A stretch of 64,000 nucleotides of DNA from Roseimicrobium gellanilyticum (GCF_003315205.1 NZ_QNRR01000001.1:992001-1056000); one strand, 5' to 3'; positions 24,414 through 33,475 are shown, counted from the stretch's first letter. Notes: generated by a model not told the origin, from the sequence alone. A program made the numbers and translations.

Positions 24414-24719
24414 CTACTTTGGCAGCTTGTTGAAATCAAAGGTGCAGCAGCCGAGGTCCAGCACGTTGTTGTGATCGCTCAAGTGGCTGCGGAAATCCTC
24501 CGCCAGGGAGTAGAGACGCTGCTGGCCCTGCTTCTCTGTCTGGAGCAGGCCGGCCTCGCGGAGCACACGGAGGTGCTTGGAGACATTGTACTGCGTGATA
24601 TCCAGCGATTCTGCGATTTCATTCACACTTCGCTCCTTTTTCAGAAGCATGCGCACCATGCGCATCCTGTTTTCCTCACCGAGCGCTTTGAGGGCGTGAA
24701 TGCAGTCGAACTTTTTCAC
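24414..24719 (-). CDS. ArsR-family transcriptional regulator
   Basis: About 101 residues from a GTG at 24719, where homology to ArsR proteins begins; the open frame extends 62 codons upstream without support. The helix-turn-helix is clear: ALGEENRMRMVRMLL, RSVNEIAESLDITQYNVSKHL and LREAGLLQTEKQG. The C-terminus DLGCCTFDF carries a Cys-Cys pair that could sense a metal, sulfide or a reactive sulfur species. An inverted repeat (24835-24860) lies between it and the divergent outer-membrane protein gene. Together with the rhodanese two genes on, this suggests a sulfur-responsive unit (inference). Confidence 0.82.
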   Translation of the reverse strand: MKKFDCIHALKALGEENRMRMVRMLLKKERSVNEIAESLDITQYNVSKHLRVLREAGLLQTEKQGQQRLYSLAEDFRSHLSDHNNVLDLGCCTFDFNKLPK

Positions 24720-24834
24720 AGGGGGACTTCTAACGCAATTGCGGGAAATCGGCAAGTCCGTCGGTGCGTGCAATGGCGGGAAACGAAAATGTTCTGAAAG
24801 TCTCGAAACAGCTTGCCGCACCAGTGCGTATTTA

Positions 24835-24860
24835 TTTATATGCGCAGATAGGCATATTAA
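24835..24860. promoter_or_regulatory. Dyad between ArsR gene and divergent operon
   Basis: TTTATATGC-N8-GCATATTAA is an inverted repeat with one mismatch in 9-bp arms, midway between the divergent starts at 24719 and 24929. ATATGC-type half-sites and the position fit an ArsR-family operator. Which regulator binds is inferred. Confidence 0.5.
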
Positions 24861-24928
24861 GGCTCTCCCCATGTGGCCTGAACCTGCCTGTCGTGCACAC
24901 GTCACATCATTGCATCACACGCTCCCTC

Positions 24929-25603
24929 ATGAAACAGCATCTCGCCTGTGCCTCCCTGGCTCTCGCCGTCCTTTGCGGCTCCCTCTCCGCCACCCCCAGC
25001 GGTCTGAACAACATCCCGACAGCCGACGTCACCCCCATGGGCGTGGGCGTCATCCAGGCATTCTCGAACTTCGGCAATGATGTCGATTCGGATTTCAACC
25101 TGGGCTTCAAGACGGGTCTGGACATCTTTGGCCAGAAGTTCGAAATCGGCGGCGACTCCCACATCCTTCCGGACAAGGGCGGCCCGGTGGTGTTCCAGGC
25201 GAAGTACTCGCTTCCTTTTGGTGAAGGGCTGCCCACGCTCGGCGTCGGTGTGGCGAATATCGCCCTCGGCAGTGATGACCGCGATCGCGCAGGCGATCCC
25301 TTCACATACGTGGTCCTCTCCCATGATTTTGATGGGATGTTCCGGGCTCACGCCGGTTACGGCTTCCAGACGGACAACAACTCTGTGCTGCTCGGTCTGG
25401 ACAAGACTTTCAAGGTGCTGGAGCGCGACCTCGTGCTGCGCACGGACCTGATTCAGATCCAGGATGAGTCCGACTGGATGGCCAGCTTCGGCTTCCTGTA
25501 TGCCCTTCACGAGCACGTGGTGCTGGAGTCCTGGATGAGCCAGCCCTTCGACGATGGGGATCCCATCTTCACCGTGAAGCTGAATTTCGTCCTGAAATTC
25601 TGA
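24929..25603 (+). CDS. Small secreted protein, probably an outer-membrane barrel
   Basis: Two hundred and twenty-four residues from ATG 24929. The signal peptide is MKQHLACASLALAVLCGSLSA. The mature sequence starts TPSGLNNIPTADVTPMGVG and runs as amphipathic strands to VKLNFVLKF, ending in phenylalanine as outer-membrane proteins do. I know of no function for the family. It lies divergent to the ArsR gene and 50 bp before the periplasmic rhodanese, so it is probably co-transcribed with that gene and controlled by the dyad at 24835. Confidence 0.65.
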   Translation: MKQHLACASLALAVLCGSLSATPSGLNNIPTADVTPMGVGVIQAFSNFGNDVDSDFNLGFKTGLDIFGQKFEIGGDSHILPDKGGPVVFQAKYSLPFGEGLPTLGVGVANIALGSDDRDRAGDPFTYVVLSHDFDGMFRAHAGYGFQTDNNSVLLGLDKTFKVLERDLVLRTDLIQIQDESDWMASFGFLYALHEHVVLESWMSQPFDDGDPIFTVKLNFVLKF

Positions 25604-25653
25604 CATCCGCCCACCCCCGAAAAAACAGACAGTCATTGCCATCGATTGAACCC

Positions 25654-26595
25654 ATGAAACCCAGACCCAAGACACTCGCTCTTCTGGCTGCCACAGCCCT
25701 TTTCGCAGGCTTTGCCGGCAGCGCCTCGGCTGAAATCGGCATCATCTCGCCGGAAGAAGCCAAGAAGCTCATTGAGACCTCCGACGCGGCCAAGCGCCCC
25801 ATCGTGCTGGACACCCGCGGCGGTTACAAGGATTACTTCCGCGGCCACCTGCCTACGGCGCATCACATCAACTTCGACACCCTGCGTGGCACGGACCACG
25901 CGGTGCCGGTGCAGTATCTTCCGGCGGACATCACCAAGGCACTGCTGCTCCGAGCGGGCGCGACGGCGGGCCGCACCCATATCATCTACGCCACGGGCGA
26001 GCAGCTTCCGAACGATGAGATCCTGAGCGCCAGCATGGTCGCCTTCGTGCTGGAGAAGTACGGCATCGACGACATCAAGATCGTGGACGGTGGCCTTCCT
26101 GCCTGGAAGGCGGCGGGTTTCCAGGCCATCCAGGACTACTACGGCAATCCCGCAGGCAAGCTGCCCAAGAAGGGCAATCCTGAAGTGGCCCTGACTGTCG
26201 AGGATGTGCTGGCGAAGAAGGACAAACCCGGCCACATCCTCGTGGATGCGCGTCCCATGAATGAATACCTCGGCCAGGATGAAGTGTGGCTGCGCAAAGG
26301 GCACATCCCCGGCGCGATCAGCTTCCACTGGGCGAAGCTCATGGAGAAGGACAACACGCACAAGTTCAAGAAGTACGAGGACGTGAAGGCCGAACTCGAA
26401 GCGGCCGGCATCACCAAGGACAAGGAAATCCTCTGCTACTGCGGCACTTCGCGAGAGGGCAGCTTGCTGCGCTTCTACCTGAAATACGTGGCCGGCTATC
26501 CCAAGGTGGGCCTCTACGAAGGTGCCTGGAAGGAATACGTGTGGCTCAAGGACAAGTCTCTGCCCGCGGAGACCACCGAGAGCAAGGTGAAGTAA
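25654..26595 (+). CDS. Secreted tandem-rhodanese protein (thiosulfate sulfurtransferase family)
   Basis: Three hundred and thirteen residues from ATG 25654; a TTG six codons earlier is discounted. The signal peptide (TLALLAATALFAGFAGSASA) sends it to the periplasm. Two rhodanese domains follow. The first (RPIVLDTRGGYKDYFRGHLP) has no catalytic cysteine; its loop position reads YATGEQLPN. The second (HILVDARPMNEYLGQ; RKGHIPGAISFHW) has the active loop CYCGTSREGS, the cysteine carrying the sulfane sulfur. This split matches classical sulfurtransferases, which move sulfur from thiosulfate to an acceptor such as cyanide or a thiol. The physiological acceptor is unknown. A strong terminator follows at 26635. 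Confidence 0.85.
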   Translation: MKPRPKTLALLAATALFAGFAGSASAEIGIISPEEAKKLIETSDAAKRPIVLDTRGGYKDYFRGHLPTAHHINFDTLRGTDHAVPVQYLPADITKALLLRAGATAGRTHIIYATGEQLPNDEILSASMVAFVLEKYGIDDIKIVDGGLPAWKAAGFQAIQDYYGNPAGKLPKKGNPEVALTVEDVLAKKDKPGHILVDARPMNEYLGQDEVWLRKGHIPGAISFHWAKLMEKDNTHKFKKYEDVKAELEAAGITKDKEILCYCGTSREGSLLRFYLKYVAGYPKVGLYEGAWKEYVWLKDKSLPAETTESKVK

Positions 26596-26634
26596 CCTGA
26601 CCTTCTGCCGGCACTGGTCTGGTGTTGGTGTTCT

Positions 26635-26680
26635 CAGCATGCCCCGTCGCGCTGGTGAGCGGCGGGGCATGCTGCTTTTG
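26635..26680 (+). terminator. Rho-independent terminator after the rhodanese gene
   Basis: CAGCATGCCCCG (26635-26646) pairs perfectly with CGGGGCATGCTG (26663-26674) across a 16-base loop that can itself pair (CGC/GCG). CTTTTG follows. It separates the rhodanese unit from moaA. Confidence 0.8.
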
Positions 26681-26761
26681 TTTGGAGGGCCGGAGATGGT
26701 GTTTGGCCGCGTGTCACAAGGACTTTGCCGGAAGGCCATACCGTGCGTATCCTTGGGATAG

Positions 26762-27814
26762 ATGTATTCCGAGTCAGGCATCGCTTCCGTCGCCACCATG
26801 GCATCCCCCGTGGTGCGGGATGGGCTTGGCCGTGCGCTGACAGACCTGCGCCTCTCTGTGACCGACCGGTGCAACTTCCGCTGTACCTACTGCATGCCGA
26901 AGGAGCTCTTTGGCGCTTCGCATGCATTCCTTCCGAAGTCTGAGATTCTCTCGTTTGAAGAGCTGACCCGCATTGCCCGTGTGTTTGTGGGCCTGGGCGT
27001 GGAGAAGATACGGCTCACGGGTGGAGAGCCCCTGCTGCGTCGCGAGCTGGATGTGCTGATTGCGAACCTGGCCTCCATTCCGGGTCTGCAGGATCTCACG
27101 CTTACGACGAATGGTTCCGCGCTGGTGAGTCTGGCACCCGCCCTGCGTGCGGCCGGATTGAGCCGGCTCACCGTGAGTGTGGACGCGCTGGATGATGTGG
27201 TATTCCGCGCGATGAATGACGTGGATTTCCCCGTGGACCGCGTGCTGGCAGGTATTGACGCAGCGCTGGAGGCGGGTTTTGGCCCCATCAAGATCAACAC
27301 CGTAGTGAAACGTGGCGTGAATGAGCAGGAGATTCTTCCCCTCGTGCGCCGCTTCCGCGGACCCCAGTACGTGCTCCGCTTTATTGAGTACATGGATGTG
27401 GGCAACTCAAACGGCTGGCGCATGGAGCACGTGGTGCCTGCACGCGAGATTCTGGAGCGCATAGAGCGGGAATTTCCGCTGGAGACGCTTCCTGCGCATG
27501 CTCCGTCCGAAGTGGCACGGCGCTACCGGCACCTGGACGGGGGAGGCGAGATTGGTGTGATTGCCTCGGTCACCGCGCCGTTCTGTCGTGGTTGCACGCG
27601 TGCGCGGGTCTCCTCAGATGGGAAACTGTACACCTGTCTGTTCAATGGCCATGGACATGACCTGAGGAGCCTCCTGCGGGACGGCGCTACGGATCTGGAG
27701 CTGGCGGACTTCGTGCGCGGTGTCTGGCGGGTGAGGGATGACCGCTACAGCGAGCTGCGCGCTCACCTGCCGCCTCAGACGGCGAAGGCAGAGATGTCTC
27801 ATCTCGGAGGATGA
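26762..27814 (+). CDS. moaA: GTP 3',8-cyclase (molybdenum cofactor biosynthesis protein A)
   Basis: A 350-residue radical-SAM enzyme. The N-terminal cluster motif C-x3-C-x2-C is DRCNFRCTYC (Cys37, 41, 44). The second [4Fe-4S] site is CRGC at 275-278 with Cys292 (C-x2-C-x13-C). The protein ends in a Gly-Gly pair (HLGG), which is essential in MoaA. It turns GTP into 3',8-cyclo-GTP with MoaC in the first step of molybdopterin synthesis. The other moa/moe genes are not in the window. ATG 26762 is used; ATG 26798 (Met13) is possible. Its place near modABC groups molybdenum uptake with cofactor synthesis. No Moco riboswitch was recognised upstream. Confidence 0.93.
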   Translation: MYSESGIASVATMASPVVRDGLGRALTDLRLSVTDRCNFRCTYCMPKELFGASHAFLPKSEILSFEELTRIARVFVGLGVEKIRLTGGEPLLRRELDVLIANLASIPGLQDLTLTTNGSALVSLAPALRAAGLSRLTVSVDALDDVVFRAMNDVDFPVDRVLAGIDAALEAGFGPIKINTVVKRGVNEQEILPLVRRFRGPQYVLRFIEYMDVGNSNGWRMEHVVPAREILERIEREFPLETLPAHAPSEVARRYRHLDGGGEIGVIASVTAPFCRGCTRARVSSDGKLYTCLFNGHGHDLRSLLRDGATDLELADFVRGVWRVRDDRYSELRAHLPPQTAKAEMSHLGG

Positions 27815-27870
27815 CTTGACCACCTGACTTGGGCCAGCCAGTTTGGCCATGCGCACGTGGCGCATTCCGG

Positions 27871-30800
27871 ATGGATTGGACGAACTGGCACCAACTCTAC
27901 GATGCGGGCATGGGCATCTCGGCGCGATTGCGTCTGGTGGAGGAACAGCTTCGCGCCGCTGTGGAAGCCTGCCAACCGGGCCCTGTGCGAATCCTCAGCA
28001 TCTGCGCGGGTGACGGACGGGACATCTTCGGAGCCTTTGCCGGACATCCTCGCAGCCAGGATGTCCATGCGGTGCTCATCGATACGGATGCGGCGGGTCT
28101 CCAGCGCGCGGAAACATGGGCCGTGGAGGCTGGCATGGGTGGGAGAATCCAGACCCTTTGTGCCGATGCCACTTCAGGGGCGAACTACCGTGGTGTGACT
28201 CATGCGGACATTGTTCTCGTCTCCGGTGTCCTGGCACACGTGAGCGAGGCCAGCATTCCGGGCCTCATCCAAAGCCTGCCCATGCTCCTGCAAACGGGTG
28301 GCTGGCTGATATGGAACCGGCATCTAGTGCTGAATCGTGGCAGCGAGCATGTGTCTCTGCTCCGCGATTTGCTGCGCTCCACCGGGTTCAAGGAAGAGGT
28401 CTATGAGTTGACTTCGCCGAAGGGATTTGCCGTGAGTTCCGCCCGCTATCATGGTGCCATGCTGCCGCTGGATGAGCAGAGGGTGCTCTTCGATTTCGTG
28501 GGCCTGGATCGGCTGCAGAAGGAGGCCAAGCCGCCACAGGAGTGGGCAGATACCTTCGATGCCGTCGATGACTCGCGAGAGACGCTGGTGGGACTGTTTG
28601 AGCAGATGGTGGCGGTGCATCCGAATTACCCGGCGCTTTCATCAGACACTTGGTCGTTTGATTATGAAAAGCTGGACCATGCCGCGAACCGCCTGGCCGC
28701 GGAGTTGCTGGGCATGGGAGGTTCGCCTGGGGATCGGGTGGCAATCCTGATGAACCATGATGCGCCCCTCGCCGCTGCTGTGCTGGGCGTGCTCAAGGCG
28801 GGCCGGATTGTGGTGGTGTTGAATCCCGCAGAGCCAACCGCCCGTCATGCGCAGGTATGTGCAGACTGTGCTCCCGCGTGCATCATCACGGATGCGGATC
28901 ACCATGCTGGAGCAGTCGCATTGGCGCATCATCCGAAGAGTGTGCTGCTCGTGCAGGAGCAACTTGCCGGACCGCCGGCACCTGCTCCGGAGATGCTCAT
29001 TTCACCCGATGACGTCGCGTTCATCATCTACACATCGGGAACTACAGGCCGCCCGAAGGGCGTGATGCAGACGCATGCCAATATCGTCCACAACGCGCAG
29101 AGGCTCTCGCGGACCATGGGGTTGGGGCCGGGGGAGAGGGTGCTGCTGCTGGCCTCACTGAGTGGAGGATTGGGACTGAGCACAGCGTGGTGTGGCCTGC
29201 TGCATGGTGCCTGTGTGTGCCCCTTTCCCACGGCCATCGTGGGCGTGACGGGACTGGAGGCATGGATGAAGCTGCAATCCATCACGGTCTATGTCTCATC
29301 CGCTTCCATTTTCCGGAGTTTCATGCGCACGCTCGCGGAGGGAGCGGCCTTTCCGCAGGTGAGGATGGTGCGCATCGCCTCTGAACGGGCGACCTCCGAG
29401 GACTTCGCCTTGTTCCGCCGACACTTTGCGGATGAGTGCCTGCTGCTTCACACGCTTTCCTCTTCGGAAACTGGGAACATCACGCAGATGATGTTCCGAA
29501 AAAACGATGTCGTGACCGATGGTCCCCTGCCAGTAGGGCGGCCTGCGAATGGGGTCGGTCTGCTGGTGGTGGACGAACAGGGCCGCGAAGTGCCGCGAGG
29601 AAAGGACGGTGAGATCGTGGTGCAGAGCCGCCGCCTCTCACCGGGCTATTGGGGTGATGCGGGCCTGACCGCAAAATGTTTTTCCACAGCCGCAGGAGGT
29701 CTGCGGGAGTTTCGTGGAGGTGACCGCGGCAGGTGGGATGCTGAGGGCAATCTCGTGTTCCTGGGGCGTCAGGACCATCAGGTGAAGATTCATGGATTCC
29801 GTGTCGAGCTTGCGGAGGTCGAAGCGGAATTGCTGCGCGAGCCTGGCGTAGCAGAGGCCGTAGTGCGTCCAGAAGTTTTGAACTTCGGGGAAACGGGGCT
29901 GGTGGCTTTTGTGGTCCCCTCTGCGGAGGCCGCATGCACCGAAGATGGACTGCGCCGGGCCCTGGCAAACCGGCTGCCCGGTCCGATGATTCCCTCGATC
30001 ATCGTGCTCATGGAGAGCCTGCCGCTCACGTCGCATGGGAAAGTCGATCGTTCCTCGCTGGCAGCGATGGTGCGAGCAGGGACGAGGTGGGAGGCTGGGG
30101 ACATTGAGGCGCCAGCGACAGAAGCGGAGAAAGCCCTCGCCCGCATCTGGGAGGAAGTCTTTGAGGTGAAGGCGGTGGGTCGGGAAGCGGACTTTTTCCG
30201 AATGGGCGGCGACTCCCTTACGGCGACGGTGATTGCTGCCAGAGTGGATGGCGCGTTGCGAGTGAGGCTGGAGTTGAAGGTCTTTTCCGAACATCCGACC
30301 CTGGCTGCGCTGGCGGCTGAGATAGAGCGTCGGCGGGCAGTGGGTGCCGAGTCTGCGGAGCCATCGGGTCCCGTGCGGGTTCGAAGAGATGGGCCGCTGC
30401 CACTTTCATTCCAGCAGGAGCGTGCCTGGCGTTTTTCCCAGACTCCGGAAGGGGCCTTGGGATACGTCTTGCGAGCGTGCTATCGACTGACTGGTCCGCT
30501 GAATGCCCTGGTCTTGCAGGACAGCCTCACGTACCTGGTGCGGCGGCATGAAATTCTGCGGACGACCATCGAGCTGGTAGATGGAATGCCCATGCAGATC
30601 ATTCGGCCGCCTTCCAGAGTGCCGCTCCCGCTTGAAGATGTCAGCGGCAGCGCGGATGCGCACGCTGCGGCGAGCGACATCGTGACCCGGGAGAGGCATC
30701 GACCGTTTGGTTTTGCTACCGGGCCCTTGTTGAGGTTCACCTTGATCCGGCTGGGAGAGCAGGAGCACTGGCTGCTGAGGGTGAATCACCACATCATCTC

Positions 30801-31764
30801 AGATGGTCCCTCCTGGGATATTTTCATGAGGGAGTTCAAGGTCGTCTTTGGGCAGTTGAGCCAGAATGAGGAGCCTGCCTTGCCCGCCAAAACCCTCCAG
30901 TATGCGGACTACGCGGTGTGGCAGCGGAGCCATTTTCAGAAAGGCTCGCCTGCATGGGAGGGGCTGGTGGAGAAATGGACAACCTTGCTGAGTGGTGCGC
31001 CACCCGCGCCAACGCTGTCATTCCGCCGCATGGAGCCGGAGCCCTATGCCGACCCGCGCGATGGATTTCTTTCGGTGACGCTGTCCGACGCATGTTCGCG
31101 AAATCTGGAAGCGATGGCGATGGAATGGCGAACCACCTCCTATGTGTTGCGCCTGGCGGCATTCGTGGCAGTGATCGCCATGGACGGGTGGCAGGAGGAA
31201 CTGGTGGTGGGTGTGTACATCACCGACCGGGACAGTCTGGCCGCGCAGGGCATGTTCGGATTCATGGCCAGCCTGGCGGCGCTTCGGTTGCGGTTTGATG
31301 CGGCTGAGACGTTTCGGGATTGGGTGAGTCGGGTCCAGCAGGCGGTGAGTGACGTGCAGGCGTGTTCCGGACTCGCCTTCGAAGACGTGTGCGAGGAGTT
31401 GCAGAGGCGCGGCATCGGGACCCCTGCGATCAACCTGATTGTGAAAGACGACAATGAAGAGGACCGTCTGAGCATGGGTGAGCTGGATGTTTCACGGGTA
31501 CCGCCAGAGGGTCTGCGGACCGTGCTGCCAGCCATGCCGTGGGGGTTCACAGCTGCGTTCAAAGAGGAGGGGAAGGCCCAGCTCCTCCTGGCCAGGTTCG
31601 ACGCCAGAATTTATGACCCTGCAGGGGTGCGGAGGACGATGGACCAATGGTCGCTGTTTCTTGATGCGGTGTCGTCAAACCCTGGCAAGTCCCTTGGGGG
31701 CCAATTGCAGGGTCTTGGGCCAACAGATGCGCAATCCCTGTGGGGGGATGATTTTTCAGGGTGA
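27871..31764 (+). CDS. NRPS-like megasynthase: methyltransferase-adenylation-carrier-condensation
   Basis: About 1297 residues from ATG 27871. The order is unusual. First comes a methyltransferase-like domain (about 1-215, starting MDWTNWHQLYDAG, with SAM motif ILSICAGDGRD near 40-50). An adenylation domain follows (about 235-750; core A3 IIYTSGTTGRPKG near 384; A10 SHGKVDR). Then come a carrier domain with phosphopantetheine serine in FRMGGDSLT (near 780) and a condensation domain with active motif HHIISDG (near 972-978). There is no thioesterase or reductase at the end. The A5 region reads HTLSSSETGNIT, and the A7 region lacks a standard TGD, so specificity cannot be read. It needs a phosphopantetheinyl transferase and a downstream acceptor encoded elsewhere. 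It starts 56 bp after moaA. Product unknown. Confidence 0.85.
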   Translation: MDWTNWHQLYDAGMGISARLRLVEEQLRAAVEACQPGPVRILSICAGDGRDIFGAFAGHPRSQDVHAVLIDTDAAGLQRAETWAVEAGMGGRIQTLCADATSGANYRGVTHADIVLVSGVLAHVSEASIPGLIQSLPMLLQTGGWLIWNRHLVLNRGSEHVSLLRDLLRSTGFKEEVYELTSPKGFAVSSARYHGAMLPLDEQRVLFDFVGLDRLQKEAKPPQEWADTFDAVDDSRETLVGLFEQMVAVHPNYPALSSDTWSFDYEKLDHAANRLAAELLGMGGSPGDRVAILMNHDAPLAAAVLGVLKAGRIVVVLNPAEPTARHAQVCADCAPACIITDADHHAGAVALAHHPKSVLLVQEQLAGPPAPAPEMLISPDDVAFIIYTSGTTGRPKGVMQTHANIVHNAQRLSRTMGLGPGERVLLLASLSGGLGLSTAWCGLLHGACVCPFPTAIVGVTGLEAWMKLQSITVYVSSASIFRSFMRTLAEGAAFPQVRMVRIASERATSEDFALFRRHFADECLLLHTLSSSETGNITQMMFRKNDVVTDGPLPVGRPANGVGLLVVDEQGREVPRGKDGEIVVQSRRLSPGYWGDAGLTAKCFSTAAGGLREFRGGDRGRWDAEGNLVFLGRQDHQVKIHGFRVELAEVEAELLREPGVAEAVVRPEVLNFGETGLVAFVVPSAEAACTEDGLRRALANRLPGPMIPSIIVLMESLPLTSHGKVDRSSLAAMVRAGTRWEAGDIEAPATEAEKALARIWEEVFEVKAVGREADFFRMGGDSLTATVIAARVDGALRVRLELKVFSEHPTLAALAAEIERRRAVGAESAEPSGPVRVRRDGPLPLSFQQERAWRFSQTPEGALGYVLRACYRLTGPLNALVLQDSLTYLVRRHEILRTTIELVDGMPMQIIRPPSRVPLPLEDVSGSADAHAAASDIVTRERHRPFGFATGPLLRFTLIRLGEQEHWLLRVNHHIISDGPSWDIFMREFKVVFGQLSQNEEPALPAKTLQYADYAVWQRSHFQKGSPAWEGLVEKWTTLLSGAPPAPTLSFRRMEPEPYADPRDGFLSVTLSDACSRNLEAMAMEWRTTSYVLRLAAFVAVIAMDGWQEELVVGVYITDRDSLAAQGMFGFMASLAALRLRFDAAETFRDWVSRVQQAVSDVQACSGLAFEDVCEELQRRGIGTPAINLIVKDDNEEDRLSMGELDVSRVPPEGLRTVLPAMPWGFTAAFKEEGKAQLLLARFDARIYDPAGVRRTMDQWSLFLDAVSSNPGKSLGGQLQGLGPTDAQSLWGDDFSG

Positions 31765-31928
31765 TTTTGAACGATTCTCGTCTGCCGCTGTGGAACAAAC
31801 TCGACGAAATATTGTTGCACCCCACCGCCCAGACGCTAGACTTCGCGCCACTTTTTCCGATCTGATGCTCAGGCATTGAGTGGAAATTGTGTCGGCTTTC
31901 GGTGTGCAATCCTTTTCCCCTTCCTGCC

Positions 31929-32966
31929 ATGGCCAAGAAACCTGCAAAGACTACAGCCAAACCTTCCAAGTCCGCGAAGGCTGCCAAGCCGAAAGCGCCT
32001 GCCAAGAAGGCCGTGGTGAAAAAGACTGTCCCCAAAGCTTCCGCCAAGAAACCCGCTCCTGCCCCAAAGAAGGCCGCTACGGCACCGAAAAAGTCCGCGA
32101 CATCGGCCAAGCACCCAACGGTGAAGGGCAAACCCCAATCCCCTGACGTGAAATCCAAAAAGAAAGAACCCGCCAAGCCAGCCGCGCCCGCCAGCAAGTC
32201 CAGCTCCAGCAGCAGCAGCAGCAGCAGCAAGACGACCAAAGCCGCCAAGACTCCTACTCCCGCCGCCAAGCCTGCGCCCGCGCCGGCTCCCGCTCCTGCG
32301 GCCAAGACGAACGGCAACACCAAGAGCGCCAGCAAGTCCGCCGCTCCTGCCAAGGCTCCGGCCCCGGCTCCCCAGTATTCCCCCCTGCCCAAGGTCATCA
32401 AGCAAAGCCCGCTTGAGGCTTCCGCTGACCTGGTGCTCAAGCCTGCCTACAATCCGAAGAAGCTGCCTCCTTTCTTCAAGAAACAGCATCAGCGCCTCAT
32501 TGAGCTCCGCAGCGCCCTCTCCGACCTCATGGAAGGCATGGCCAAGGAAACCCTCCGCTCCCGTCCGGAGGGCAGCGACGCCTCCGTGGGCGGCATGCAC
32601 ATGGGTGATGCTGGCAGCGACGCGTATGACCGCGACTTCGCCCTGAGCATGCTCACCAAGGAACAGGACGCTCTGTACGAAATCAACGAAGCGCTTGAGC
32701 GCATGGACCGCGGTGTCTATGGCCTGTGTGAGCTCTCCGGCAAGAAAATCCCCGAGGAACGCCTCGAAGCCCTGCCCTACACCCGCTACACGCGTGAAAT
32801 GCAGGAACAAATCGAGCGCGATCAGATGGGTGGAAAATTCCGTCGTCCCATCGTCCGCTCGGTGTTTGGCCTTGATGACGAAGGAGAAGGAGATGAGGAC
32901 GATGAAGAGGGTGAAACCAAGGAGTCCAGCCCGACTGAATCCTCGCTTGACTTCATGAAAGAGTAG
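31929..32966 (+). CDS. DksA/TraR-like protein with long Lys-Ala-Pro-rich, histone-H1-like N-terminus
   Basis: Three hundred and forty-five residues from ATG 31929. Residues 1 to about 150 are Lys/Ala/Pro-rich with a run of ten serines encoded mostly by an (AGC)7 tract (32208-32228), resembling histone-H1-like tails that bind nucleic acid. The C-terminal 150 residues form a DksA/TraR-like coiled coil (FFKKQHQRLIELRSALSDLM) followed by the zinc-finger region GLCELSGKKIPEERLEALPYTRY. Only one cysteine of the usual four remains, so zinc binding is unlikely. DksA proteins act in the secondary channel of RNA polymerase with ppGpp. It precedes rpmG by 23 bp and is probably co-transcribed with rpmG and rpsR. 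Confidence 0.8.
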   Translation: MAKKPAKTTAKPSKSAKAAKPKAPAKKAVVKKTVPKASAKKPAPAPKKAATAPKKSATSAKHPTVKGKPQSPDVKSKKKEPAKPAAPASKSSSSSSSSSSKTTKAAKTPTPAAKPAPAPAPAPAAKTNGNTKSASKSAAPAKAPAPAPQYSPLPKVIKQSPLEASADLVLKPAYNPKKLPPFFKKQHQRLIELRSALSDLMEGMAKETLRSRPEGSDASVGGMHMGDAGSDAYDRDFALSMLTKEQDALYEINEALERMDRGVYGLCELSGKKIPEERLEALPYTRYTREMQEQIERDQMGGKFRRPIVRSVFGLDDEGEGDEDDEEGETKESSPTESSLDFMKE

Positions 32967-32989
32967 TCCACTCTACGCGCCCACTTTTT

Positions 32990-33163
32990 ATGCCTCGCGA
33001 TATCATCACCCTCGAATGCACTGAAGCTCGTCCGGCAGGGATGCCTCCCTCCCGTTACGTGACCACGCGCAACAAGAAGAGCCCGAACACACCTGGCCGT
33101 CTGGAGAAGGTGAAGTTCAATCCCTTCATGCGCAAGCGCACCCTGCATCGCGAAGTTCGCTAA
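32990..33163 (+). CDS. rpmG: 50S ribosomal protein bL33, zinc-free form
   Basis: A 57-residue basic protein starting MPRDIITLECTEARPAGMP. RYVTTRNKKSPNTPGRLE and KFNPFMRKRTLHREV match the conserved core and C-terminus of bL33, a small protein of the large ribosomal subunit near the E site. Zinc-binding bL33 has two C-x2-C pairs; only one cysteine is present here, so this is a C-minus form. It lies between the DksA-like gene and rpsR in the same direction (38 bp before rpsR), an arrangement that suggests one operon ending at the terminator 33476. Confidence 0.88.
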   Translation: MPRDIITLECTEARPAGMPPSRYVTTRNKKSPNTPGRLEKVKFNPFMRKRTLHREVR

Positions 33164-33201
33164 GCGTGGGCCGTCGATTTCTCTCTTTCCCGTAGAACCT
33201 C

Positions 33202-33441
33202 ATGCAACCGAAGACCAAAGAACGCCTGATCGCCTTCCGCAGGCACAATCGCAAGCTGCCCCGTCGCCGCATCGACCTCCCCGCGGAACAGATCACTTAC
33301 AAGAATCCTGAGCTTCTCGCCAAGTTCTGTACGGAGACCGGTAAGATCCTTCCTCGCCGCGTCACTGGCGTGGCTGCATGGGTGCACCGCAAGATTACCA
33401 AGGAAATCAAGCGCGCCCGCGCCGTGAACCTCCTGAAGTAG
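33202..33441 (+). CDS. rpsR: 30S ribosomal protein bS18
   Basis: A 79-residue basic protein. [20 protein letters not shown] and [20 protein letters not shown] are the conserved bS18 core, including the ILPRR segment that contacts 16S rRNA on the platform beside bS6. Only one cysteine is present, so it is not a zinc-binding form. Length and start (ATG 33202) are normal. It is the last gene before a very clear terminator. Confidence 0.93.
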   Translation: MQPKTKERLIAFRRHNRKLPRRRIDLPAEQITYKNPELLAKFCTETGKILPRRVTGVAAWVHRKITKEIKRARAVNLLK

Positions 33442-33475
33442 TCGACTGCGGCTTCGCAAAGTCCCTTTGCTTTTG

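Noticed and set aside
24729-24742. TAACGCAATTGCG upstream of the ArsR gene as a fourth copy of the metal-island dyad.
   Set aside because: Half-sites resemble the motif, but the 5-bp spacer is missing and the outer bases do not fit.
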